Shown: positions 46,464-55,718, counted from the stretch's first letter. The stretch is 64,000 bases of DNA from Magnetospirillum sp. (GCA_024707145.1 JANQAI010000008.1:496001-560000); one strand, 5' to 3'. Program-made: numbers and translations. Notes: generated by a model not told the origin, from the sequence alone.

Positions 46464-48542
46464 TTGTCCGCAAAGCCGCCTGACAGCCGAAGCGCGTGCC
46501 GGGAACGATGGATGGCGTTGCTCGGCGCCGCTCTGGCGGTGGCGGCCATCCTGGGCTTGACTGTCCGCATCGACCTTTACGAACACGAACGCTATCAGCA
46601 ATCGGTGCGCCTCGATACCGTCCGCCACGCCAGCATGGTCCGGGCGCGGCTGGAGGCCGCGCTGAATCTGCGTCTTCATCTGACCAAGGGCTTGGCCGCC
46701 TTTGCCAAGGCCCATCCGCGCGATGATCTGGACCATTTCCAGAGCTTTGCCGCGGGCCTGGCCAAGACTGGCCTAGCGGGCATCCGCAGCCTGCAGCTGG
46801 CCCCCAACGCGATCGTCAAATACGTCTACCCGCTCCAGGGAAACGAGGTGGTGCTCCATCACGACCTGCTGGCCGATCCCGCCCGCCGGGCCGCGGTTCA
46901 GCGCACCATCGACAAGCGACTGTTCATCGTCGCCGGTCCTTTCTCCTTGCTGCAAGGCGGCGAGGGATTGGTGGCGCGCGACCCCATCTTCACCGGCCCC
47001 GACAATAACAGCTTCTGGGGGTTCGCCACGGTGGTTCTGGACATCGGCCCCATCCTGGCCGAAGGCGGGCTGATCACCGATGCCGACCCCCATTTCCAGG
47101 TCGCCTTGCGCGGCAAGGATTCGCTGGGCGCCGAAGGCGCTCCGTTCTTCGGCGACGCCGGTCTGTTCGAGCGCGATCCGGTGCTGCTCAGCGTCCTGCT
47201 GCCCCACGGGTCCTGGCAATTAGCGGTGATGCCGGCCAAGGGCTGGCCGACCACCGGCCCCTATTCGGCGCTGATCTGGTCGATGGGCATCCTGATCGCC
47301 CTGCTGGGCGGCTTCGTCGTCTATTCGCGCCTATTCGCCAGCGCCTCGCTGCGCCTGGCCGTCGCCCGGGCCACCCTGGCCCTGCGCGACAGCGAGGAGC
47401 GCTTCCGCAGCGTCGCCGAATCGGCCACCGACGCCATCATTTCCGTGGACGGCACCGGCACCGTGGTGTTCTGGAATCCGGCGGCGGCGGGCATCCTTCA
47501 GTACCAGGCCGCCGAGGCGGTGGGCCGGCCGATCAACGCGCTGCTGCTACCGCCCGCGGCGGAAGCCGCCCACCCGCTGCAATTCTTCGCTCCGCTGCCC
47601 AGGGCGGCGGCACAGGCGGATGGCGTCATCACCTCGGTGGCGACGCGCAAGGACGGTGTGGTGCTGCCGGTCGAGTTGACGGTATCGCACTGGACCCATA
47701 ACGGCGAGACGTTCCTGACTGCTATCCTGCGCGACGTCAGCGAGCGCAAGGCGGCGGAGCGCGAACAGGCGCTGCTGAAGGAACGTTATTTCCAAGCCCA
47801 AAAGATGGAGGCTGTCGGCACCCTGGCGAGCGGGGCCGCCCATGAATTCAACAACATCCTCAACACCCTCATGGCCTGCACGGAGAAGGCCATCGGCGAA
47901 TTGCCGCCCGACAGCGCCGCCACGCCGACCCTGCACGACGTGCTGGACGCATCGTGGCGCGCCGCCGAAATCGTGCGCCAACTGCTGATCTTCAGCGAAA
48001 AACAGACCGAGCCCGACGCCCCCTTCGACCCCGTCGCCGCCCTCGACAAGCTGCTGCCGACGATACGGGCGACCCTGCCGCCCTCGGTGACCCTGGTGAC
48101 CGACATCCGCGCCAGCGGCCTGACCCTTGCCATGAACCACGACCGCTTCTGCCACGTGGTGTGGAATCTGGCCATCAACGCGGTGCGGGCAATGGTGGCC
48201 ACCGGCGGCACGCTCACCATCCGGCTGGAGGAAGTGACCCTGCCCGCTTTTTCCCGGCGCGCCGACGACGGTGCGGTGCGGCTGGCGCTGGGTGACATGC
48301 CGGTCGGCCCCGCGCTGAAGCTAACGGTGGCCGATACCGGCCAGGGCATCGACGCCGAGACGCTGGCCCGGGTGTTCGAACCGTTCTTCACCACCGCCAA
48401 TGTGGGGGACGGCCTGGGCCTGGGCCTGCCGGTGGTGCTGGGCATCGTTCAGGCCGATGGCGGGGCCATCGAAGTCGCCACCCGCAAAGGCGGCGACGGG
48501 ACCCGCTTCGAGATCACCCTGCGGGCCGGGCCGCCCGCGTGA
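46464..48542 (+). CDS. membrane-bound CHASE/PAS sensor histidine kinase
   Basis: 692 residues. TM1 ~16-36 (WMALLGAALAVAAILGLTVR), a periplasmic CHASE-like sensor (RARLEAALNLRLHLTKGLAAF; LQLAPNAIVKYVYPLQGNEV), TM2 ~267-291, and PAS ~311-425 (ERFRSVAESATDAIISVDGT). The His box is AAHEFNNILN near 458, and HATPase boxes are VWNLAINAVRAM, VADTGQGID and GDGLGLGLPVV. Start TTG 46464 is chosen because AAGGAG (46452-46457) sits 6 bases upstream; in-frame ATGs at 46416, 46419 and 46458 are alternatives. The NtrC-type regulator gene is convergent, 21 bases away. Confidence 0.88.
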   Translation: MSAKPPDSRSACRERWMALLGAALAVAAILGLTVRIDLYEHERYQQSVRLDTVRHASMVRARLEAALNLRLHLTKGLAAFAKAHPRDDLDHFQSFAAGLAKTGLAGIRSLQLAPNAIVKYVYPLQGNEVVLHHDLLADPARRAAVQRTIDKRLFIVAGPFSLLQGGEGLVARDPIFTGPDNNSFWGFATVVLDIGPILAEGGLITDADPHFQVALRGKDSLGAEGAPFFGDAGLFERDPVLLSVLLPHGSWQLAVMPAKGWPTTGPYSALIWSMGILIALLGGFVVYSRLFASASLRLAVARATLALRDSEERFRSVAESATDAIISVDGTGTVVFWNPAAAGILQYQAAEAVGRPINALLLPPAAEAAHPLQFFAPLPRAAAQADGVITSVATRKDGVVLPVELTVSHWTHNGETFLTAILRDVSERKAAEREQALLKERYFQAQKMEAVGTLASGAAHEFNNILNTLMACTEKAIGELPPDSAATPTLHDVLDASWRAAEIVRQLLIFSEKQTEPDAPFDPVAALDKLLPTIRATLPPSVTLVTDIRASGLTLAMNHDRFCHVVWNLAINAVRAMVATGGTLTIRLEEVTLPAFSRRADDGAVRLALGDMPVGPALKLTVADTGQGIDAETLARVFEPFFTTANVGDGLGLGLPVVLGIVQADGGAIEVATRKGGDGTRFEITLRAGPPA

Positions 48543-48563
48543 GAATCGCCAGGAAAACCCGCT

Positions 48564-49943
48564 TCATGCCCCATCCTCTTGGGACGGCTCGTTGAATTCC
48601 TCCAGCTTGCGGTACAGCGTCGACAGGCCAACGCCGAGATTGCGGGCGGCCACCCGGCGGTCTCCGTCGGCGTCCCCGATGGCGTGCAGGATCAACTGCC
48701 GTTCGAACGCGGCGACCTGGTCGCGGAAGCTGCGGCCGGGCACATATTCGACCGGCATGGACACCTGGGCCTCCGCGGCGTGGCCGGCGATGCTGGGCGG
48801 CAGATCGCGCAGTTCGATGGTGCCGCCCTCGCACAGCAGTGAAGCGCGTTCCAGCACGTTCTCCAGTTCGCGCAGGTTGCCCGGCCAGGGATAGGATTGC
48901 AGTGCCGCCATGACCTCCGGCATCACGCGTACCGGCGTGCTCCCGGCCGGATGCAGCTTCTTCAGAACGAAATCGATGGCGCTGGGGATGGCCTCGCGCT
49001 GTTCGCGCAGGGACGGCATCGACACCTGGAAGATGTTGACCCGGTAAAACAGGTCCATGCGGAAGGTGCCGTCTTGGACCATCTGCTCCAAATTGCGGTT
49101 GGTCGCGGCGATGATGCGCACGTCGATGGGACGCTCGCGGCTGGCCCCCAGCGGCCGCACCACCTTCTCCTCGATGACGTGCAGCAGCTTGACCTGCATG
49201 GCCAGGGGCAGTTCGCCGATCTCGTCCAGAAACAGGGTGCCGCCATGGGCACCGACGAACAGACCGTCCTTGGCCTTGTCGGCCCCGGTGAAGGCGCCCT
49301 TCACGTGCCCGAACAGCTCGCTTTCCACCAGCGATTCGGGGATGGCGCCGCAATTGACCAGGACCAGAGGATGTTCGGCGCGGGCGCTCATTGAGTGGAT
49401 CAGCCGCGCGGTCATGCTTTTGCCGGTGCCCGATTCGCCGGTAATCAGCACCGTCATGTCGGTGTTGCTGACCTTGGCGACGATCTGGCTGACGCAGTTG
49501 CCGGCGGGGGTGTCGGCAAACCAGTACTTCTTGCTGTCCTGTTGGACGATGCGCCGCAGCAGGGTGTTTTCGCGCTTGAGCTGCTCCAGCTCATGGATCT
49601 GCATGACCCGACGGATCAGGTCGGGAACGCGCACCGGCTTGATCAGATAGTCGGCCGCCCCCGACTGCAGGGCCGCCACCGCCGTCGATACCGAGGCATA
49701 GGCAGTCATCAGCAGCACCGGCACGTCATAGCCGCGGTGACGGATCTCCTTGACCACCTCGATGCCGTCGCGATCGGGCAGACGCAGGTCGGTGACGACG
49801 ACGTCGAAATCCTGTTGCTCGAGGGCGCGCAGGCCGTCCTCGGCCCGCCCCACCCCGGTGGCCTCCATGCCTTCCTTCACCATCTGGGCTTCGAGCACTT
49901 GCCGGAAGGCGGTCTCGTCCTCGATCACCAGAATTTTCATCAT
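48564..49943 (-). CDS. NtrC-family sigma-54-dependent response regulator
   Basis: 459 residues. The receiver spans 1-120 with Asp-52 (VVVTDLRLPDRDG), Thr in LLMTAYASV and Lys in YLIKPVRVP. The AAA+ domain has Walker A GESGTGKSMTARLIH, the sigma-54 contact loop ELFGHVKGAFTGADKAKDG, Walker B GGTLFLDEIGELPL and an arginine finger region. A Fis-type HTH lies at the end (DRRVAARNLGVGLSTLYRKL). It would be phosphorylated by the neighbouring kinase and activate sigma-54 promoters. The paired dyads at 46198 and 56150 are its likely enhancers (inference). Two adjacent ATGs (49943, 49940) are possible starts. Confidence 0.93.
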   Translation of the reverse strand: MMKILVIEDETAFRQVLEAQMVKEGMEATGVGRAEDGLRALEQQDFDVVVTDLRLPDRDGIEVVKEIRHRGYDVPVLLMTAYASVSTAVAALQSGAADYLIKPVRVPDLIRRVMQIHELEQLKRENTLLRRIVQQDSKKYWFADTPAGNCVSQIVAKVSNTDMTVLITGESGTGKSMTARLIHSMSARAEHPLVLVNCGAIPESLVESELFGHVKGAFTGADKAKDGLFVGAHGGTLFLDEIGELPLAMQVKLLHVIEEKVVRPLGASRERPIDVRIIAATNRNLEQMVQDGTFRMDLFYRVNIFQVSMPSLREQREAIPSAIDFVLKKLHPAGSTPVRVMPEVMAALQSYPWPGNLRELENVLERASLLCEGGTIELRDLPPSIAGHAAEAQVSMPVEYVPGRSFRDQVAAFERQLILHAIGDADGDRRVAARNLGVGLSTLYRKLEEFNEPSQEDGA

Positions 49944-49980
49944 TTTCCCCGCGGAGTGGTCAAAGCGACGCCTGTTCCAA

Positions 49981-50282
49981 TTACCGGCGTACGGTCGTCG
50001 CCGCATCGACGACATTGGCCAGCGGCTTCATCATCACCTGTACAAGATGGTCGGTTACCGCGTCGACCACCAGATTCCCTGCATTGCATTCCACCTGCAG
50101 GGACGGGCGGCGGCAGCGAAGTAGTCGGCGAAGGCTTGGTCCTGGGCATAATCGACCAGAGCAATGGACGGTTCCTTGCGCGCCAGCAGGGCGTTGATCT
50201 CCGTTTCACCCGCCTGGAATTGGGTGGCTATCACCACGGTCTGCACGGCCAGTGCCGCCAACAGCCAATGAGAACCCCTCAT
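49981..50282 (-). CDS. small exported protein in the cytochrome cluster (one apparent frameshift)
   Basis: About 100 residues after bridging a break. Signal/anchor MRGSHWLLAALAVQTVVIAT, then QFQAGETEINALLARKEPSI and ALVDYAQDQAFADYFAAAA in one frame. The continuation SLQVECNAGNLVVDAVTDHL followed by VQVMMKPLANVVDAATTVRR is in another frame, ending at 49981. The join is near 50090-50100 (one base missing in a GC-rich stretch). Both parts look coding, and the end abuts the regulator gene. One Cys, no CxxCH. No family recognised; its place after the CymA-like gene suggests an accessory role in the electron-transfer operon. Confidence 0.55.
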
Positions 50283-50417
50283 CCTTTGCACCTCCACCTC
50301 GCGCGCGGCCCCTTGCCAACATCGAGGTCGGCGTCGTCACCCTGTGCCCGGCGCTACGGCAGACGGCTGGCGACTCGCCCGAAAAGGGCGAGATCGCTCC
50401 CGCCCTTTGCTCAAGAT

Positions 50418-51011
50418 CTACTTGGCGACCACGATATCCTGCGGCCCCAGTTCGCCCTCAGGTTCCTCGTGGGCGATGGCATAATGACAGTCGATACAGG
50501 TCATCCCTTCCCTGCGCATCTTCTCGTGACGCGCCTGGGCCTTCTCGGACTGCTTCTTGCTGCTCATGGAATTGGCGTCATGGCAGTTGCGGCAGGCCTG
50601 GGAGTCGGTCTTCTTCATGGTGGTCCAGACGTGCTTCGCCAACTCGTAGCGATGCTCCTGGAACTTCTCACGGGTATCGAGCTTGCCGGTGAACTTGGCC
50701 CACAGCTCGCCGGCGGCCTGGACCTTGCGGATCAGCTTGGGCACGATCTCGCGCGGAACGTGGCAGTCCGGACAGGTGGCGCGCACGCCGGTACGGTTCT
50801 TGTCGTGGATGGTGCCACGGTATTCGGCGTACACGTTGTCACGCATCTCGTGGCAGGTGACGCAGAAGCTTTCGGTGTTGGTCCACCCCAGCACCGAGTT
50901 GAAGCCGCCCAGCAGGATCGCACCCACGACGACCGCACCCAGCAGGGCGAAAATGCCGACGCGCAGCGACAATAGCTTCTGCACGATGCGGCATTGGGCA
51001 AATTTACTCAT
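50418..51011 (-). CDS. NapC/NirT/CymA-type tetraheme cytochrome c
   Basis: 197 residues. N-terminal transmembrane anchor (VGIFALLGAVVVGAILLGGF) and periplasmic domain with four CxxCH sites: CVTCHEM, CPDCHVP, CRNCHDA and CIDCHYA. The spacing, the TESFCVTCHEMRDNVYAEYRG segment and the anchor match NapC/NirT quinol dehydrogenases. It takes electrons from (or gives them to) the quinone pool and passes them to periplasmic cytochromes; with MtrAB-like genes beside it the closest functional analogue is CymA. 76 bases separate it from the monoheme gene, with a hairpin in between. Confidence 0.93.
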   Translation of the reverse strand: MSKFAQCRIVQKLLSLRVGIFALLGAVVVGAILLGGFNSVLGWTNTESFCVTCHEMRDNVYAEYRGTIHDKNRTGVRATCPDCHVPREIVPKLIRKVQAAGELWAKFTGKLDTREKFQEHRYELAKHVWTTMKKTDSQACRNCHDANSMSSKKQSEKAQARHEKMRREGMTCIDCHYAIAHEEPEGELGPQDIVVAK

Positions 51012-51037
51012 AGGAAGAACTCCGGAGAGGGGCCCGA

Positions 51038-51062
51038 CGCCCAGGACCGGTCCCCCTGGGCG
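51038..51062. promoter_or_regulatory. hairpin between the monoheme and tetraheme cytochrome genes
   Basis: CGCCCAGG and CCTGGGCG flank a 9-base loop containing ACCGGTCC. No T-run follows on the minus strand, so it is more likely an mRNA processing or stability element inside the operon than a full terminator. Confidence 0.5.
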
Positions 51063-51087
51063 CCCGGCCGGGCCTCGACAGCGCGCC

Positions 51088-51414
51088 TTAGCGCGACAGT
51101 ATCCATTCGATCAGGTTGTTGATCTCGGCCGGGTTGTCGGACTTCACCTTCTCGTGCTTCTCCTCCTTGCCGTCGATCTTCACGGTGGGCTGGGTGGTGA
51201 CGTGGGCAAAGAGCTTGGCCTGGGCCTCGGGGTTGCCCTTGTACTTCTCGGCCACTTCCTTGTAGGAGGGGCCCTCCTTCTTCTTGGACACCGAGTGGCA
51301 TTTGAAGCAGTTGCTGTCCTTGGCCAGGGCCTCGGCGGCCTTGTCGTCGGCGGCGTTGGCGGCCAGCGGGGACAGAGCGATGGCGGCGACGGCCGCCAAC
51401 ACGGCGATACGCAT
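51088..51414 (-). CDS. periplasmic monoheme cytochrome c
   Basis: 108 residues: signal peptide (MRIAVLAAVAAIALSPLAANA) and a single heme site DSNCFKCHSVSKKKEGPSYK near residue 36 (CFKCH). A Lys-rich surface (KIDGKEEKHEKVKS) and final helix (EINNLIEWILSR) follow. The KxGPSYKEVAEKYKG segment is typical of small class I c-type cytochromes of the c551/c552 kind. There is no obvious axial Met, so the sixth ligand is uncertain. Likely shuttles electrons between the CymA-like protein and MtrA-like cytochrome. Confidence 0.88.
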   Translation of the reverse strand: MRIAVLAAVAAIALSPLAANAADDKAAEALAKDSNCFKCHSVSKKKEGPSYKEVAEKYKGNPEAQAKLFAHVTTQPTVKIDGKEEKHEKVKSDNPAEINNLIEWILSR

Positions 51415-51440
51415 GGATACTCTCCCTTTCACGGGTGAAA

Positions 51441-51467
51441 CCCGCCCGGCGACCATCGCCGGGCGGG
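51441..51467 (-). terminator. strong hairpin between the barrel gene and the monoheme cytochrome
   Basis: A perfect 12-base stem CCCGCCCGGCGA / TCGCCGGGCGGG with a three-base loop, followed on the minus strand by GTTTC. It lies between the mtrB-like stop (51474) and the cytochrome start (51414). It could attenuate transcription so that the downstream cytochromes are made at a different level, or end the mtrAB transcript. Confidence 0.65.
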
Positions 51468-51473
51468 AGGGCT

Positions 51474-53445
51474 TTACCAACGGTGGTAGAATGTCAGGCC
51501 GGTGTAATGAACGTCTTCCTGGCCGGGAATGCCGATCATGGTGCTGTCGCCGCCGTTGTTGTAGTTGAACCCGGCATAGGTCCAATCGTTAGTGGAGGTG
51601 CGGAAATAACCGTAGTTCAAGCGTACGCCGTTGTTCTCCACGAACTCATAATCGGCGAACAGCTTGATACTGCTCTGGCGGTAGGTAATATCGGGCAGCG
51701 ACTGAACCGAAAGGCCGGAGAGCGATTCGAGATTGAACTCGGAACGGTCCCACGACTGCTGGAGATCGATGCCGACCTTCATCGTATCGGTCAGTTGGCC
51801 GCGGGCCGACAGGCCGATGGCGCGGCCCAGGGTGCGCAGCTTGCCGGCCCAGTCCTGCACCGGTGCGGCGGTCTGGCGGGTGGCCTGGTCCATGCGGGAA
51901 TCGTCGATCGACGCCCAGCCCGACAGGTCCCAGTCGCGGTTCAGCTTGTAGGTGACGTCCAACGAGGCGAAATACGCCGAGCCCTCACGCGGGCCCAACG
52001 CGCGTCCGTCATAATGGTCCTGCGATCCTTCCAGCATCAGCTGGGTCGACCAGGCGCTGGCAGGCTGCCAGTCGAGGGTGACACGCATCTTGTCGCGGTC
52101 GCGATCAGCCCATTGGATCGGGTCGATGCGGTTGTCGGAGAGCGCGAGCAGGTAGTCCGAGCCCATGCGCTTGGCGTGGATGTATGCCACCGAACCACCC
52201 ACGGTGTCGGTCAGGGCGCTGCGCAGTTCGGTGCGCGAGCTGTATTCGGTGGTCGAGGCGCGGTAGCTGACCGAACGCATGGTCGGCACGCCCCGGTCCA
52301 AATCCTCGACGCCGAAGCCCTGGATCAGGCGGAGGTCCCAGGGAAGCTGGTAGCCCGCCTCGAAATCCGCCGACTTGGTGGTGCGCGACTGGTTGACGTA
52401 ATAGCCGTCATAGTCGCCGCCCGCCGAGATGTAGCGGTCGCGCGGCGTCATGTCGTTGCGGTCCTCGTAACGCACCTTGGCCTGCGTGCTCAGGTCCTTG
52501 AGCGGCTTGGCGGTCAGGCCCCACTGGAACAGGGTGGTGTCCACCCGGCCGTCCAGATTCTTCCGGCCGTTGATGGCGGCCTGGTAGAAGTTCTCGTCCG
52601 CACGGAGGGTGCCGTAGGACAACTTCATGTTGGTCCGCGTGGTGGGCGTGATGTTGTAGCCCGCCGTCAGGTGAAGCTGATGGGCCTGATTGCCCAACGC
52701 CAGGGCCTCCTGCGGATGGCTGGTGTCCGAGCTGTTCACCACCTTGTTCTCGTTGTGGAAGAACGAGCCGAGATAGCCGCCCAGCACCTGGAGCTTGCGG
52801 TCGGTATAGCCCAGGGTGCCTTCGACCTCGTCGGTGGTGTAGTCGATGGGGTCGATCAGGAAGTACGGACCCTGGGCGCCCCAGTTGCGCTCGCCTTCCT
52901 TGCGCTCGCGCTTGAACGAGCCCTTGGCCTCGAACCCGTCGCCGAACTTCTTCGACAGGCCGATCTTGCCCGCCTTGCGCTCGATCTCGAGATCCTTCTC
53001 GGAACGGGGACCGCCCGAGAACTGATTGGTGCCGCCGGGGTTGGGCGACCAGATATTGTAGGGGCTGCTCTTCTTGATCTCGTTGTAGTCCAGCAGCACG
53101 CCCCAGTTGCCCTGGCGCTCGACCTCCACGCGCGCATCACGTCTGTCGTCCTCGCCCAGGCTGCGGGTCTTGGCCTTGAACCAGGTGCCGGTTTCGTCGT
53201 CGCGATGGTTGACGTCGACGTCCAGGATGGCGTGCGCCCCCGCCTCGTTGAGGCTGTTGTACTGCCCGAGCCGCTTCGACTTCGTCCGAAACGCCGCCCA
53301 CGCCGACACTGATCTCGCTTTTCGGCTTGGTCAGGGCCTCGACCGCCGGGTCCGCCTCCTCCGAGGCGGCCGGCAGCGCGGCGAACACGCCCATGGCGGC
53401 GAACGACAATGCGGAAACCGCAGTGCGATAGTTTTTCATCGTCAA
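51474..53445 (-). CDS. MtrB/PioB-type outer-membrane beta-barrel (one apparent frameshift)
   Basis: About 656 residues after bridging a break. Signal peptide (AVSALSFAAMGVFAALPAAS), then SEISVGVGGVSDESKRLGQY, a family-type start, and many alternating amphipathic strands (GTWFKAKTRSLGEDDRRDAR, VRLNYGYFRTSTNDWTYAGF). It ends with an aromatic Trp (LTFYHRW), the outer-membrane assembly signal. No N-terminal CxxC, as in PioB rather than Shewanella MtrB. The frame changes near 53285-53292; one base fewer gives VSDESKRLGQYN. The barrel would sheath the MtrA-like cytochrome through the outer membrane. Confidence 0.88.
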
Positions 53446-53461
53446 ATCCCCTTGTCACCGC

Positions 53462-54461
53462 TCAGCGACGCATGGAGCGCGAAGCACCGTTGTTGGTTGG
53501 GTTGTTGCCGCCGTGGATGTTCGTGTGGCAGTTCAGGCAGGCGCGGCCGCCGGTGATGCCCAGGCCGGAAGTGCCGCCACTGCTGCCCGACAGCGATGGG
53601 ATGCCGCCGCGGTGGCTGGTCGGCTCGTGGCACTCCTGGCACAGGAACGGAGCGCGCTGCTTGAGCATGTTCGGCGTGGTCGTGCCGTGCGGGTTGTGGC
53701 ACAGGGCGCAGTTCTCGGTGACCGGCTGGTGGCTCCACAGATGCGGGCCGCGCTTCTCGGCATGGCACTGGAAGCAGGTGTCGTTGACGGTGTCGCGCTT
53801 CATCAGCTTCGGACCGGCCGAGCCGTGCGGCGCGTGGCAGTCCGAGCAGGCCATCTCGCCTTCCGGAATGGGGTGGTGCGAGGGCTTCTCGATCTGGGCG
53901 CGCTGCTGCTTGTGGCAGTTGAAGCACACCTCGGGCTGGGTCTGCTTGTCGCGCACTTTGTCCTTGCCGTTGTGCACCTGGTGGCAGTCGGTGCAGGCGA
54001 CGCCGCGCGACTGGTGGGTGCTGCCCGCCCACAGGATGTGCTGGCCGCCTTCGTGGCAGCTCAGACAGGCGGCATTGCGCTCGTCCACCGGGGTCGGCGA
54101 GGTCTTGCGGAACAGGCGGTCGGGCTTGGGGCGCTCGGCGGCGTCGGCCGGCTTGTTCACGTGGGTGGCCGATTCGCCATGGCAACTGGTGCAGGTCGGC
54201 GTGCGGCCATCGGCAACGGTGCCGTGCTTGGTCTGGCCGATCTTGAGGATCGGATAGTTGTCCTGTTCGTCGTGGCACTTGGTGCACACCGCGTCGCCTT
54301 TCAGCACCACGTCCTTGGGACCGAGGGTGCGCGGCGATTCTGATCGAAGAGGCTTCGGTGGATTGCGCTGCGGCCTGTGGCTCGCTGGCGGAGGCCGCGC
54401 CGGCAAACGCCGCCAGAAGAATGGCGGCCACCGCAAGCGCGACTGCGCGAAGATAAGACAT
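53462..54461 (-). CDS. MtrA/DmsE-type decaheme cytochrome c (one apparent frameshift)
   Basis: About 332 residues after bridging a break, the same size as MtrA. Signal peptide SYLRAVALAVAAILLAAFAG and ten CxxCH sites in order: CTKCH, CTSCH, CLSCH, CTDCH, CFNCH, CSDCH, CFQCH, CALCH, CQECH, CLNCH. The frame changes near 54330-54340, between the signal peptide and first heme; one base fewer joins ASSI to SPRTLGPKDVV. Paired with the barrel 16 bases downstream, it forms an outer-membrane conduit. Direction (Fe(II) oxidation or reduction of external acceptors) cannot be decided from sequence. No surface decaheme MtrC is present. Confidence 0.9.
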
Positions 54462-54798
54462 TGCAAACTCCCCTATTTCCCACCGAACGGCGCCGCTCAA
54501 CCAGAGAGCGCCGCCCCCGTCGATGGAGACAAAGGGCGAGGCCAAAATGTCGTCTTTTGAATAGTTCTTATCTGCCGAGTGAAAGCGCTCTAATCTCGGC
54601 AGAAAGACGGCACTTGAGATCACCCCTACTTAGGGTGAGGAGATTCTTCTTTTATCTTGATTTTCTCAATTCTCTAAATTTGCAGAGAGGGTGTGCACGG
54701 AAGAAGAAGTGAGATGAATTTCAATGAACACGAGCACAGCCGCACCCAGATCAAGGATGCAGCTTATACGTATTTCTACTATTCCAAGTTTTTACAAG
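54462..54798. other. regulatory gap upstream of the decaheme operon
   Basis: 337 bases between the MtrA-like start and the end of the LysR gene, distinctly AT-rich from 54640 on. It holds two dyads: CTGCCGAG...CTCGGCAG (54572-54579 and 54595-54602, 15-base spacer) and CACCC-CTACTTA-GGGTG (54621-54637). Both lie 110-180 bases before the start, where operators of a strongly regulated operon would be expected. I see no TCCC-N6-GGGA dyad here and no convincing sigma-54 site. Confidence 0.55.
54572..54602. promoter_or_regulatory. inverted repeat upstream of the decaheme operon
   Basis: Perfect 8-base arms CTGCCGAG and CTCGGCAG separated by 15 bases, with a GAAAGCGCTC core. Located ~110 bases before the MtrA-like start, and it could be a repressor or LysR-type operator; the LysR gene lies just beyond. 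It could also form an RNA hairpin near the 5' end of the transcript. Confidence 0.5.
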
Positions 54799-55718
54799 TC
54801 ACGCTGCCTGCAAGATCTTTCCCTCTAGTCTGTCCCGTTCTCCCAGCAACGCCTTGCCCATGAAATGCAGGAAGGCCTGCACGCGACCCTGCGGGTGCAG
54901 CGACGGATGGGCCAGCAGCCAAAGAGCGCCGCCCAGTTCGGGAATGGGGCCGGTGAGCCGGCTCAGGCTCGACGGCGTGGTCGCCCAGCGCGCACGGCAG
55001 CACAGCGGCGCCATAGCCGGCTTTGGCGGCGGCAAACAGGGTGCCGACCGAGCTCGCCCGCATGCGGATACGCGATTGCGGCACGTTCCGCTCCAGCCAG
55101 CGTGCCATGGGCAGGTCGCGGAAGCGTTCGTCGAGACCGACCCAGCGGTACGATTCCAGATCGCCGGCTCCCCCTGCCGGAGGGGCCATAGGCGGCGAAG
55201 GCGATGCCCGAGATGGGCCGGCCGACCAGATTGTCCGGCGGCGACGGAGTGCTGGTGAGACAGCGGATGGCCACGTCGGCCTCGCCCCGGCCCAAATCGC
55301 ACGGCGTCTCGGACACGTCGATCGCCACCGAGATTTCCGGGTGGGCTCGCTCGAACGCCTCCAGATGGCTGGGAAGCACATGGTGGGCGATGGTGTCCAC
55401 CGTAGTCACCTTGACGGTGCCGCTGGGGCGGCCGTCCATACCCAGGATGCGCAGCAGGCCGGCGTTGAACTCGTCGTCCATGCGCAAGGCGGCCGCCACC
55501 ATCTCCTCACCGGCCGGGGTCAGCAGGTAGGCATTGGCCTGGCGCAAGAACATGGCGACGCCGGTCCCCGTCTCGAAAGCGGCCACCCGGCGCAGCACGG
55601 TGGAGTGGTTAACCGCCAGTTCGCGTGCCGCCGCCGACAGCGAGCCGGTGCGGGCAACCGCCAGGACGACGCGCAGATCGTCCCAGGACGAATGGGCCTT
55701 GAGCTTGTGGAGGTCCAT
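54799..55718 (-). CDS. LysR family transcriptional regulator (two apparent frameshifts)
   Basis: About 305 residues, the standard LysR length, after bridging two breaks. The N-terminal HTH is DDLRVVLAVARTGSLSAAAR, ELAVNHSTVLRRVAAFE, followed by the effector domain (GTVKVTTVDTIAHHVLPSHL; SYRWVGLDERFRDLPMARWL). The first break is a G5 run near 55172-55178 (G4 gives GRGAGDLESYRW). The second is at 54969-54975, where GAGCCTG should read GAGCTG (DHAVELSRLTGPIPEL). It is divergent in context from nothing: it shares its strand with the cytochrome operon, 340 bases upstream of it, and may regulate it. Confidence 0.85.

Noticed and set aside
54500..54516. TGGCCTCGCCCTTTG as a sigma-54 promoter of the decaheme operon (minus strand; position approximate)
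   Set aside because: The -12 GC is not at the required distance; no enhancer dyads are near.
54655..54667. TTGATTTTCTCAA as an FNR box
   Set aside because: The half-sites are one base too close for the 14-base FNR dyad.
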